From: Mortierella sp. BCC40632
Taxonomy: Eukaryota; Mortierellomycota; Mortierellomycetes; Mortierellales; Mortierellaceae
Length of the DNA: 64,000 nucleotides
Direction of reading: 5' to 3'
Assembly (NCBI GenBank): GCA_011634665.1
Contig: WAEK01000007.1
Location: 1,076,001 to 1,140,000, forward strand
Part shown: positions 1-11,244 of the stretch, in pieces
Layout of the letters: every line of letters begins with the position of its first letter
Position numbering within the stretch: the stretch's first letter is position 1
Notes under the pieces: generated by a model
Seen by the model: only the letters and a program-made list of their open reading frames with translations
Databases searched by the model: none
Told to the model about the DNA's origin: nothing
Made by a program: the position numbers and the translations under genes

Positions 1-1520
1 TATGGCATCCGAGGCAAGCTCTCGAGGATGGCATCCAAAAACATCTCTGTTCGCATCCGTAGCTCCTGCAAATGACGGATAAAAGTAGTCCTTGTCTCAG
101 GATCTTCTAGGGCTTGACTGTGTGAGATCTGAAGTGGTCTTTCTGAAGGACGACCCGATCGCAATTCCTCGTTGTTGATGCTGGCTTTGTAGATCTATGA
201 ATAAATGCGTGAAGGAGAGGAGGTGGGAGGGTCACAAAGATACTCTTTTGGTTCCTTTCTTCTTCTTCTTCTTTCAAAGTGACCATGCTTCATACCATGA
301 GTGGATCGCTTTCCAGATCCAAAAAGTCATCTTCGAGAACTTGTCGGACAAGTGGTCCGAGAAGGTCACGGAGGTACCTGCGCTCCTTGGCTCCACGGAC
401 ATAGACCATGACCATCTTGACAAACATGAAGTTACCACGCATAAAGTCATTCACATCCAAGATCTGATCCACTTCCTCAAATATAGAGTGCTAAGGGAAA
501 ACAAACAAATAAATGAAAGTTAATTACGCAATTCAAACGTATTAATCCTCTTTTCGATCCCTTCTCTCCTCTCTCACTACACCCTGCTCCCCACGCCCCC
601 ATCCACCAGGCTTTACCTTAAACAACTTGAGCAGCAAGTATTCCTCTCGAGAGTTTTGGGCATATCCGAAGAGGGTCAGCACAACACTCTCGATTTGCTT
701 CTTAATCCTATCCGAGAAAAGGCCCGTCTTGGACATCATAAAGAACAGCTTGCTAAAGTAGGTGGGTTGAGTTTGCAACAAGTAAAAAAGTTGCTGGTAG
801 AACACCAAGCGATCACGACTCTCTCGATCCAATGATTTGAGTGTAAATGGGTTCGAGGTGGCAGAGATGGGCATTGACATCCGACGTTGAGCCTTCTTTT
901 TTGTGAGTGACGACGTGGTCTTGAGCACCTCGTCCAACGTAATGTGGTTCTGTACCAAAAGGGCAATCTTGATATCCAGTTCGTTCAGCTGTGCGTCCGC
1001 CTGGGTGTTCTCGCGAATCCTCCGTACAACAAGCTGGCGCAGGTTCTCGAGTTCCAGTTCTTCCTCAAAGTCAAAGTCGCTGTCGTTCAACAGATGGAGG
1101 AACGACTTCAATGTCGACACTGGTGGGTTGGCCCCCGTTGCTAGAAGGAGGGAAAGGAAAAAGGAGAGATACATAGGCACAAACACAAACAGGCGATATC
1201 GGGGACTTAGTCGGTTGTGCTCTTACAGCATGTGGTTAGAGAGCTCTCACCCCCCCCGGAATGCTCTCAAAAAAAAAAAAAAAAAAAAAGCTTACTCAGA
1301 CTCCTGTAAGCATCCCCTGCAGCCTTTGCTCGGAACACACTCTGCATCTTGACAATGCTCTGCACATTCCTCCGGAAGAACTCTTGGCGCTCGCTAAACT
1401 TTTTACGTTGCAGTAGTCCACGAACATGGGCTTGAAGCTGATCGGAATGGGTATCAAGGAAAAGAAGAAAGTGTTCAATATGCAGGTACTTGATCGAATA
1501 CGTCTCCCTGTATCTTCTGG

Positions 1521-1551
<31 letters not shown>

Positions 1552-3897
1552 TATGAATAAAAACAGCCTTACCGCTACGGCGTGTGGCTCAAAGGCATAA
1601 AGTCGCTCCATCTGCTCCCTGAAGAAGCGTCGAGCAAGAACTCCCCGGCCTTGAGCCTGAACCTGGATCATAAACTCCTCCATATCATAATGAAGTTGTT
1701 GGCGAGCAATGAACCGTTTGCGTTCAAGTGCACCTCGGACAAGATGTTGACATTTCACAACCTTGTCTGCGTTCTGTGCCCAAAAGATCTCTCGTACTAA
1801 GTTTTTCAGGGTAGAATTCAAACAAGGGAAGAGATGAGGCTTTTTTTTTTTTTTTTTTAGCCGAGTCTGTACAGATCGATCAATAGATATGTTGTTTTGC
1901 CATGACTTACGTTCTTCGTTGGAGAGAAGCGTCTCTGGCTCTTCTGGCTCTTCTGGAACCTCTGGTTCCTCCGGTTCCAAAGACACTTCCTGTTCCTCTA
2001 CAGGCTCCTCTTCTTCTGGGATCGTTTCTACTATAGCCAGCTCAGGTCCACAGAGTTCCTTCGCAAGCGCCGTTCCAACGTTTCCAAAACTAGGCATCGT
2101 CACGCCCGCTGCATCCAGTCCTTGGCGAGTCGCATGGATTTCAGCATCCGTGAATTGAAGTTCACCGACCAGGTTTTTGATGTTGGGCGCCATACCAATA
2201 CTGGCCAGCATATGGCTCAGTGCGTGAATACAATAGATAACTTTGGGGATGTTCTTTTTGTCGTACAGATCTGTCAATTCGAATATAAAGATCTAAAAAA
2301 GGGATGGTACATGGTTACTTCGTCAGTTCAAGCCTCTCATGGCGCATACTTTTTTCTTTTCTTTTCTTTTCCCCCGCGGAGGAAAAAAAGAAAAGCAAAG
2401 AAAGTTATCCCTTACCTCAGGAAGCTTGAGTTTCCGCATAGCCTTGAAAAGACAGTTAATATTATCGGAATGCTTGTACTGCAGCACTGGATGCTATCAT
2501 TTCGCCCAATCCAATCAGAAGCCCATATGCATAGTCAGGAACCACTCACGACTCTTGTCAGTAGAGACTGTTTTAGTGCCATGCATGCCATTGCTTCCCG
2601 CTTTTTTCTTACCTCAAAGATCTTCCTCACAGAGGGGGGATCAAAGAAGCGTGCTAGCTTAGCAAGTACTACACCATTCCGAAGACTCTCTTCCAGTTTG
2701 GTGATTGGGTCAATCTCTTCGTTGATGCATGCCTCAATCCACCTGGCAATAGAAAGTGGGATAGAGGGAAGGAGAAGACAAGAGGAAAAGGTTGAGTGAA
2801 GGTTTATCCCTAACATGCTCCATAAGGTTTCCTTATCTACCTATGTTGTTTCGCTCAAAGACGAATACTTACTCTTTGGCTTCACCAATATGACAGAGGT
2901 AGTCATATGCCTGGATCTGTTTTCGGGACTGATCCATCCAGCGGCCACCCTTGACGCCATCGTCGCGGGTCAGCCGAATGCGTCCCTTCATACCTAGAAT
3001 GTTACATCGCACAGCCCAGGGGCCAGGGGGAGAGGTAGATTGGTGGATAAGGGGAATGAAATCAGCGATAGTCAGTCCTCTCTATTCTTTCTTGTTGTTC
3101 TTGTTGACTGCAGGAGCCAGTGTCTGGATGCAGTGATCCTCGTGTTCACGCTCGACCACCACCACTCCCCCCTCCCCTTTTCTTGCCCTGTGTCTCTGTG
3201 TATATGCGAGACTCCGTGACCAGTTGACCCCACGCCTCCTAACGCTCTTTGTGAAAAAAAAAAAAATATAGGGGCATGGAATGGAGGTCATGCCTCCTCT
3301 TCCTCTGTCGGTGTGGGGCACAGCAAGCTTCATGATGGATTTCGGAAGGAGGGATAGATGAGAGGGGAGGAAGGGCCAAAGGCTGTATATGGCATTAGAT
3401 ACGATGACGACAATGCCCATCCCGGGCTTCTCTGTCCCCTTCCACTAAAAAGGTACCTCCTGACCGCGCAAATTGCGCTGGGGAAAGAGAGAGGAGAGAG
3501 AGAGAGAGAGAAGGAGGAAGAGGAGGGAAAAGACATCGTCCGCGGTGTCGATATTCAACCTTGCGAACCTTCCAGTCCCTTTCTCCTCTGAAAGTACTGG
3601 CTCATTGGAATGGTATATCGTGTGATTGTCCGTTTGGTCAAGGCCCCATGTCCAAGCACGGGCTTATTTTTGAACAGACTTATGAAATCCTGACGGTTGG
3701 TCTGTCCATCTGTTTCTGACTAGGCAATAAAAGACTGATAAAAGGACAAGACGTGTGCGTGGGGGTGTTGCTTTTTTTTTTTTTTTACCTGTAACATCTT
3801 CGGCATCCGCCGACATGGTAAGATCGCCAATGGACTTTACTGAGATCATCGCAGACACGGGCCGCGCCTCGCGTGCCGTCACTGGGTTGGAGAGCAT
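1..3897 (-). CDS. IQG1: IQGAP / Rng2-type Ras GTPase-activating-like scaffold (5' part)
   Basis: IQGAP proteins crosslink actin, bind calmodulin and light chains, and organise the cytokinetic ring. Exons in coding order, all in matching phase: 3897-3789, 2993-2873, 2742-2613, 2493-2416, 2292-1911, 1796-1573, 1437-1296, 1140-617, 490-296 and 194-1, which gives 699 codons before the edge. The calponin-homology domain covers about residues 37-155 (WIEACINEEID, then LQYKHSDNINCLFKAM). A Glu/Pro-rich linker follows, then IQ motifs (VQAQGRGVLARRFF, LQAHVRGLLQRKKF, VKMQSVFRAKAAG), and then the start of the RasGAP-related domain (ILDVNDFMRGNFMFVKMV). The rest of the GAP domain and the RasGAP C-terminal region lie outside the window. 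The ATG at 3897 is the first in frame: the frame stays open upstream, but only with a TTG at 4077. Intron 1 is unusually long (795 bp). Family certain; the exact first exon is less so. Confidence 0.9.
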
Positions 3898-4167
3898 TGG
3901 CGGGTGCTTTTTTTTTCGGATTATGGTTCTCCGCCCTGCTGTTTTAGCTCTCTGTTCTTTCTTTCCGTCTTGACTATGCGAATAACTCGCCGCTTTTTCG
4001 TTGTTGACCAGTCCTGTTCCTTGTGAGAGAGAAAGAGGGCTGAGATTGGGCTGGGAGAAAGGTAAACTGTCCTCCAAGTGCCTGCTTGAGAGGTTGGGTC
4101 GTGGCCTTTCTTTTTTGCGTTCTTGTTCCCCTGGGAGGTGTCCAGGTAGGGAGGAGTAAAAGAGTGA

Positions 4168-4171
<4 letters not shown>

Positions 4172-4214
<43 letters not shown>
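4172..4214. repeat. (GA)n microsatellite
   Basis: An uninterrupted GA dinucleotide run of about 43 bases. On the IQGAP coding strand it is a CT tract upstream of the start codon. Confidence 0.95.
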
Positions 4215-4216
<2 letters not shown>

Positions 4217-5546
4217 AGAGCCCACTGGTTAGGTTCCTATTGTCCAGATATTATAAAAGTCGCGCCTTGGGCGGCAGTCGAGTGGAATGTGTGTGGATCA
4301 AAAGAGAAAGAGAAAGAGAAAAAAAAAAGAGAGAATGAGAATGGGATGTGGAATGAGAAATGTCGAATGCGGAGGAAATGGAGAGGGATGGGGACATAAA
4401 CAGGTTGAGTGCTGACAGGCCACGGTCCTGCTTTTATCATCAGCAACAAGGAGACAAAACTGCAAAAAGGGGGGGTGTAGGTCTTTGGCATGTCATCCGC
4501 CACGCCTCTCTCTTCTCTGCGCACTACACAAACACACACCCATTACACGCACGGTACACAGGCACCTTCTGCACCTGCGTCCTACCCCTACTTGGCTGTT
4601 GAGAGGCAAAGCTGCTATTGTTCCCTCAGAATGGCGCTGCATCACCAAAGAATAGGACAGGAGTCGAAAGGTGGAAGAGTGTGGGTGTGAGTCTGCCAAT
4701 GAATGTGGACGAAAGGTGGTACTCTTGACAGTAGAGGCCGTGAACTATGCAGGGTTCGTCCATGAGACCCGCGCCCTGGCGATCAAGGCTAAAGATTATT
4801 TGCTTTTCTTTTCCTTCGTCCTCACTGCCAACTATGCATCCTCTGACAATCGCTTTTGCTCGCTTTCCTTCTTCCTTGCACCTTTTACCTTGGTACTCTT
4901 CACGGGACGAAGAGCGGGCGAGGACAAGAGATGAAAAGACAGGAGAAGATGAGGGGAAGAGGAGGAGGAGGGGAAAGAGGATGAAGAAGAGCAAGAGTCC
5001 AATAGGGCGGTAGAGGTGTGGTAATGCTCAAAAGGGTATACACTGGCCAAGGATAGCCAACAACAGAGAGGGGAGGCGCAAGAAGGAAAGTGAGAGGAAG
5101 GTGCGCGAGCTTGCCCAAACCAAGCGGAGAGAGAACATGGACCATGCACTACTCTGCCATCGGGAGATTGAGAGGAGTGAGGAGAGAGGATGGTGGGCCA
5201 TAGCAGAAGCGGGTCTTTTGCCTAGCAATCAGTGCCTCCTTCCTTCTCTCCTTCGTCAGTGCAGATTGTCATTAGGCCTATCTGCACTGTCTGAAGTTGC
5301 TGGAAAACGATCCTCGTGAGAACTAAGAGCTTCGTTACAACGAATCCAGTCAGGCAGCCAGGCAGCCATACACTCATGTCTAGGGCAGACAAGGATAATA
5401 GCCACATGTCGTCTCTGGCTGCTCGATCGACATCCATTATTACCCACCTTCCTTTGGACGTTGGCGACAGGGTATCTCATTGTTGCAGTGCACAGGGGTG
5501 TGCGAGTAAGAAGGCAAAAGGACTAGAGTATTTTTATGGGTATCCT

Positions 5547-5550
<4 letters not shown>

Positions 5551-5586
<36 letters not shown>
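5551..5586. repeat. (CT)n microsatellite
   Basis: A pure CT run of 36 bases lying just beyond the 3' end (5619) of the small minus-strand membrane-protein gene. Confidence 0.95.
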
Positions 5587-5590
<4 letters not shown>

Positions 5591-5618
5591 AAAGTGTGGT
5601 TTTCCAATGGTCCTAGCC

Positions 5619-6128
5619 TTAATAGTTCCTTGTTACAGCTGGTACAGGTGTTGTGGGTGGCGGGATATAGATCGGGGCATCATTCCAGGAACGGTCCATG
5701 TAGGTATTGTCGAATGGGTGCACAAATCCTGTTTCCAACTCTGGCATCATGGCGACTGCCTTTCGAGCTCGAGTGATCTTGAAATGGTATATCTATTGAG
5801 AGGGGAAGAGAGGGGAAGAGAATGAGAAAGTGAAAAAAGGAAAATAGAAGTGTTGTCATTCCAACCACCTGCGAACCCCTACTCGAGGATTTCCTCGTAT
5901 TACCATGAATGTGCCTGCAAATCCAACAGCCAACGAAGCAGACACCAGCAAAATTGAACTGCTGTTGTCGTATGCTGCTTCCGGAAATGCGAGTGATTCC
6001 ATGCCCAAGATCAAGATGGTTAGGGCAACCATGAGTATTGCGCCCTCTCGCTTAAAGTACGATCGTACGCCACCACCGTATCGGTCGACAAATGCCTTTC
6101 TCCGCTCAAACTCTTTGGGCATCACCAT
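5619..6128 (-). CDS. Small two-exon membrane protein, unknown function
   Basis: Exons 6128-5883 and 5792-5619 join in phase 0 across a 90-bp GT-AG intron and give 139 residues. The start is MVMPKEFERRKAF; a second ATG two codons on is possible. Two hydrophobic segments follow: AILMVALTILILGMESLAF at about residues 31-49 and ILLVSASLAVGFAGTFMVI at about 61-80. After the intron comes a polar tail with FVHPFDNTYMDRSWND and a Pro-rich end (IYIPPPTTPVPAVTRNY). The tail reads like real protein although it is too short to stand out alone, and the phase match supports the join. The leader on the minus strand is strongly CT-rich (about 6355-6410), as for other genes here. I do not recognise the family. 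A predicted two-pass membrane protein with a soluble tail is all that can be said. Confidence 0.65.
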
Positions 6129-7542
6129 GATGTGTGCGAAAGATGAAAAAGCAATAGAACGTATTTTTATGCTTGCAAAGTCCTTTAGACAAAGAGTTTG
6201 TTGTAAGCAAAGTCGGTCTGGTATTCCCGCGGTTTCTGTGGCGCAAGTGAGGTGGTCAATTGAAGTGTAGAAATCGATACAAAGAGAGAGTTGTAGTAGG
6301 AAGAAAAGGAGGAGCGAGAGGAGAAGTTGGATAAAGAAAAGAAAGTGCAGCCAAAAAAAGAGGAGAGGAGAGAGAGGAGAGAGTGAGAGAGAGAGAGAAA
6401 TCTTAAAAAAAAAAAGGATTGAGTATAAACTGGAAGCCAAGAAAAGCAACGAGATAGGGTCAGCGGTATAACGGACAAGAGCCCAAGAGACCCTGGTAAC
6501 CCTATGTCCCTTCATCTTTGCGTTTTGATAGATCTGCTATTTGGGTACCTTGGCTTTAATAGATCTGCCGCCTATTCAAACTTATTCTCACATTGGTCTA
6601 TGCTCGAGACTTGATTTTGAGCTTCTCCCCTCTCCCGCCACTCCAGCCCTAAAATTCTTCAAGCACAAGTTTCTGGCAGCGTCGGCTAGATACACATTCG
6701 TCCCGTGTGATGATGTGGTCAGGCCTATTCATAGAGGTGGATAAAATTAAATGGTTCCTGTCATGATTCCACAGCCGACGCAAAAGTACACGTGTAGAGT
6801 TAAATGATGTCTAGAGCATGATCTGCAATGGCCCTGGGTCCATCTTCGGGAACAAGGAGCTAAACTAGATAGTCCGCGCTGGCCCTGAGAAAGGGAGGAA
6901 TGCAGCTGGTCCATGGTTTCCTTTCTGGGTCAATCCACGCCTCCCTTGGCAGCACAAGCGTAGTTTCCTCGTGTTGGCGGGAGTGCGTGCTTCTTTGCGC
7001 CTTTGGTCGCCCTTTGCACGCCCACAGCTTGAGAGACCGATTGCGGAAAAAGGAAAAAATTATCCACACCACCTCATGTTCAGACAAGGTCTCTGCATAC
7101 TGGGTACAAGACGTTTTGGAACAGAGCCCGGGCCCTTATCCCATGGGGCGCAGGGCAGCACTCTGCATACGCAGCGCAATTGGCCATTGACACAGGACCA
7201 ACCATCGTTCCTTTGACCGAGAGAGGAGAGCGAGAAGGAGCAACCCACATCACGTAGCGTTCTTGATCCCTGCCTGCGAGCTGAGTTGTAACACGATGTC
7301 ATATTGAAACTCTCAAAGCTTTCTTCAGCCAGAATCAACGTTGTTCCTGTTTCTAGACCTGGTCTACCCTACTCTACATACTGTTGGTAGTGAATGACCT
7401 TCTTTTCCTGCTATGAAATAGCCTCCTCTTCTGTCCTTCACGGAACTAGCGGAGCCGGATCCAAATAGGGGACGGAGGGGACTCGCAGTTATGCCGAGCC
7501 TTGCGGTCGCTGAATCATAGGATACTGTCAGAGGAGATACAG

Positions 7543-7550
7543 CATAAAAA
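7543..7550 (+). promoter_or_regulatory. TATA-like element of the exchanger gene
   Basis: CATAAAAA lies about 210 bases upstream of the exchanger ATG and about 30 bases before a CT-rich stretch that looks like a fungal initiation region. This is a motif call only. Confidence 0.3.
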
Positions 7551-7577
7551 GGATCTCACATCCCACTAGCCCCGCGT

Positions 7578-7580
<3 letters not shown>

Positions 7581-7610
<30 letters not shown>
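7581..7610. repeat. (CT)n tract in the exchanger leader
   Basis: A CT run of about 30 bases on the sense strand, 150-180 bases upstream of the exchanger start codon. Confidence 0.9.
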
Positions 7611-7615
<5 letters not shown>

Positions 7616-7760
7616 TCTTTTCTTTTTCGCAGTTCTGCCTCATACCTTTCAAAAAAACCGCCATACTCACTCACATACCCACATACACTACCTCCTGCTC
7701 CTTCTTACTCCTCTTCTTTCCTCCTTTTGGCTTGTTGAAAACTCTCATCCAACACCACTT

Positions 7761-10700
7761 ATGGCCACGACTCATGGTGCTCGCCCATTCTATCTGCTTT
7801 TAACTGCTTTCCTCTTTGTCCAGATCGTGTCACAACTATGGCCAAAACACCAATTTCGAGGACAGCGATCTTCTCCAGAAGGTTGGACTGCCGTTCTATT
7901 TAAGAGAGGGGTTAATGACCTACCTACTGAAGTAATGTCCAAAGCCAGGATTACCCTTATACTAGTTGCTCATTTAGATAAAGTCTTTCAGAAAAAAAAA
8001 TATTGACCTCCACCAGTTCAACAATCGTTCGTCATCAACCTTTTCTCTCAATAGTGTGAGAATGTGGAGGATCAACCGGATCAATGTTTATTCGTCCAGC
8101 AGGCCTGTGGAGATTATCCGGCTGGGCTTATCAACTACCTGCATTTTTACTATTGTGATCTAAAGTCCATGCCAGCCTTGGCTCTTATTCTTATGGTGGG
8201 TTGCTATTAACAATTTTTTTTTTTCATTAGGAGACCCCTTCTATTCAAAAGTATGTTGACACCAATGATTTCTTGACATGTCTCTAGGGAGCTTGGATGA
8301 TCTTTCTATTCGCTCTCGTTGGCATTGCGGCCTCTGACTTTTTTTGTAAGTGTGTTCCAGATACTGTTGCCCCACATGACGTGATAGAGAAAAGTAAGGG
8401 AATGAACTAACAATTTCTGTGTTCACTGACGAACAAAAGGTCCCAATCTAAACACTATTGCCAAGAAACTTCGACTTTCAGAAAGTTTGGTGAGTCGATG
8501 GCCTTTGATTTTCTTGAAAGGCTTAAAATGCAACTCTTGATCAAGCCTTGTCATGAAGACTCAACAGTAGTGTCCCTCAAGACCGGGGTAACTTTTCTCG
8601 CCTTTGGAAATGCCTCTCCAGACATTTTTAGCACGTTCTCTGCAATGGGGTCCGGCAGTGCATCGTTGGCTATTGGCGAGGTTGCAGGTAAGAATAAGAT
8701 GCACCACGACTACTCGCCGAAGGCCTTGAAGTGGTCAGCCTGTCGACAACTAATCTAACAAACGACACCGGTTTTTCTGTACCCCAAAAACACTCATACT
8801 AGGATCGGCATCATTTGTCACCTCCATTGTGGTTGGATCTATGGCGATTGTCTGTCCATTCCAAGTTGGACGTGCAGCCTTTTTACGCGATATTGCCTTT
8901 TTCACGGGGTGCATTCTCTTTACAATGTTCATGGTCGTTGATGGAAAAATCACATTTATTGAAAGTATCCTGCTGATCGTGGCATATCTGGCATATGTCT
9001 CCACGGTGGTGTACGGCAACCGGAAGCCACGATCCGCCACAGCTGTGGACACGATGAATGAAGTGACCTCCCGCCGAGGTTCCACTGAGACTGAAGTGGT
9101 TCGTAGCAACAGTAGCGACAGCAATACCGAGTACGGAAGTCCCGAAACTTGTGCCTCACCCACTCGGACACAGCCATTACGTGTTGAGCATTCTGAGCAG
9201 GCAATTGCTATGCCTACGATTACATTGTCCAGCTCAAGCCAACAGAGCCCTGTCATTACACTGAACCCAAGTTACAATCCCAAATCCACCTCTCGGCGTT
9301 GCCCAGTGATTCTATACCATCCAGGAAACATCAGCACTGACCCAAAGCGACTTGGATATGCTGCGGTAAACAGGGAAGAGTCACCTTCACCCATCACTCC
9401 AGTTCCTGATGACCAAGCTCATGATCCGAGCTATAGTCTTTTCCAGCAGGCCTTGTTACATCATTCTCTTATCTTACCTGATCCTATCGATCCTGTGCAC
9501 CGTCGGCCATCGCCTTCTCTTCGGTCGCGGTCCTTTGAAAGTCCCCGGGGTGAGGTGGTGGAGATGTTTACGGAAGAAACAGTTTTTGAGAAAATCACAG
9601 CGGCATTTTTCCCTACGCTTCAAGATTGGCATGAGAAAAAGTGGCAGGTCAAAACCCTGGCGATCGCTTCGGCTCCGATTGTTCTCCTCCTGACGCTGAC
9701 GCTTCCTGTCGTTGACCTGAACGATAGTCAAGAGAGCCAGATACCGGGAGAGAATGGAGTGATCAATAGCCCTGGATTGCTCAGTCCAGTCTCAGAACTT
9801 CCACCGACGCAAGACCATTTTGTTGAGAGCCAGAGCCAGTATAATAGCTGGTGTAGAACTTCTGCCACAGTTCAGATGATCATGGCGCCCGTCTTTCTTA
9901 CGGCGGTGGTGACAAGTAAGTCCCTTTTTTTAGCATTCGCATTCCTACTCCTGCTCTCTCTCCCTCTTTTTCTCATGTGCCCGACTCTTGTTCTGTAATG
10001 TAACTAGGCGCGGCTGGAAAATCACCACTCATCATAGCTGCCTCACTGGCTGGAGGGTTCATTCTAGCCATCGTATTGAGAGTGACCAGCACTGAGGAAA
10101 AACCGCCAAAGTTCTTTGAAGCTCTGGCCTTTGCCGGCTTTCTCGTTGCTGTTGCCTGGATCTTTCTGGTGGCCAACGAAGTCGTTGGGATCCTTCAGGC
10201 GATTGGAATGATCCTTGGAGTGAGCGATGCTATCCTGGGGTTGACCGTGTTTGCCATGGTGAGTTGATGTGTTGCACAATGTGGGGCGGGATGGGATTCC
10301 TGGATGCTTGATTGTCTAGATGTTGGATCGTTTGTAAGACAGGAGCTAACTTTTTTTTTTTTTTTTTCTGCTCTCTTGTCTGATTGGCGTAATGTAGGGA
10401 AACAGCCTTGGAGATCTTGTTGCCAACATCACTATTGCCAAGCTGGGCTTTCCTCGAATGGCATTCTCGGCCTGCTTCGGAAGTCCATTGTTGAGTAGGT
10501 TATCAGAGGGGTGGGATGATAAAAAAAAACCCAAAGAACGGGAAAATGGGAAGGGGTGACCAGAATACGACACGGAGGACAGCCCAAAAACTGACTAAAA
10601 AGCCTCTTTTTACCGACATTATAGACATGCTTCTTGGTGTGGGGATTAGTGGCGTCTATGTGACCTCGACGACTAAGAGCCATATCCCCTTGGAGATGTC

Positions 10701-10890
10701 ACCAACCTTGCTCGTATCGTTGGTCGGTGTCCTGTTCACGATGGTGCTGGCGCTGGTGGTGGTACCGCGGAACGGTTATATCTTGAGTCGCTGGTGGGGC
10801 TGGTTCTTGCTCAGCGTCTATTTTGTTTGTATGATCACCAACATTGTTCTAGAGATCAAGGTTCCATCCCACAGGCCAGGGTCCGCATAG
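7761..10890 (+). CDS. Sodium(cation)/calcium exchanger, CCX/NCKX-like
   Basis: Exports or sequesters Ca2+ in exchange for monovalent cations across a vacuolar, Golgi/ER or plasma membrane. Exons: 7761-7910, 8055-8195, 8288-8345, 8440-8489, 8582-8687, 8803-9915, 10008-10258, 10398-10494 and 10625-10890, closing in frame at 743 residues. An N-terminal hydrophobic segment is followed by a Cys-containing segment typical of the CCX branch, then CPNLNTIAKKLRLSESL. The alpha-1 repeat (GVTFLAFGNASPDIFSTF, about residues 134-152) and alpha-2 repeat (GNSLGDLVANITIAKLGF, about 624) carry the ion-binding GN..PD and GNS..D signatures. A polar loop of about 210 residues (232-447) separates the two halves and carries Ser/Thr-rich low-complexity sequence. 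Yeast Ecm27 and animal NCLX/CCX proteins share this layout. The exon-1 donor and the exon-5 acceptor are the least certain splice sites. Confidence 0.9.
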
Positions 10891-10922
10891 AGTAGACGAT
10901 AAAACAGTGTAAATACTATCTT

Positions 10923-10961
<39 letters not shown>

Positions 10962-11244
10962 CTCTCTCTCTCTCTCTTTTTTTTTTTTTTTTTTTCTTCT
11001 TCTTCTTCTTCCTCTTCTCTTTTTGTTATTGTGATCATCCTTTCCCACAAGTAGTCAGGCAGTACCCTTTACATTCACTCAAAGGACATCAATACACTCA
11101 CCCATCCTCGGGAATTGAGCTTCGGATTCCTCTTTTGATTATTCCAACGGCCATCATTTCGAGGCAACATTGTCACAGGAACAAACACCATTGTGGCACA
11201 GACTGCTTAGAACTCTCAAGCACAACTGATCCTGTGGTCATCGC
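10891..11244. repeat. Intergenic T/CT/CTT tract between exchanger and PS synthase genes
   Basis: The spacer begins with a T run (about 10925-10961), then CT repeats, a second T run and CTT repeats up to about 11012. About 230 bases of ordinary sequence then lead to the PS synthase ATG. No gene is visible. The tract must serve as the 3' flank of one gene and the promoter of the next. Confidence 0.85.

Larger units (their letters stand above)
3898..5618. other. Intergenic region upstream of the IQGAP gene
   Basis: No coding region could be supported on either strand. The stretch holds a (GA)n microsatellite at 4172-4214, purine- and pyrimidine-rich low-complexity sequence around 4300-4340 and 4900-5000, and a (CT)n tract at 5551-5586. 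On the minus strand the GA tract reads as CT about 280 bases upstream of the IQGAP start, so it may belong to that gene's promoter or leader. Confidence 0.6.
6129..7760. promoter_or_regulatory. Divergent promoter region between the small membrane gene and the exchanger gene
   Basis: The two flanking genes point away from each other across 1.6 kb with no supported coding sequence. The left end (about 6350-6410) is CT-rich on the minus strand. The right end holds a TATA-like CATAAAAA at 7543-7550 followed by a (CT)n tract. The middle is mixed sequence with only short random-looking ORFs. Confidence 0.5.

Noticed and set aside
1295..1572. Start of an IQGAP exon at about 1519, adding RRYRETYSIKYLHIEHF
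   Set aside because: That acceptor does not match the phase of the preceding exon. The acceptor at 1438 does, and it joins directly into an IQ motif.
3898..4077. N-terminal extension of IQGAP to 4077
   Set aside because: The codon at 4077 is TTG on the minus strand. The frame is open but no ATG lies upstream of 3897 within it.
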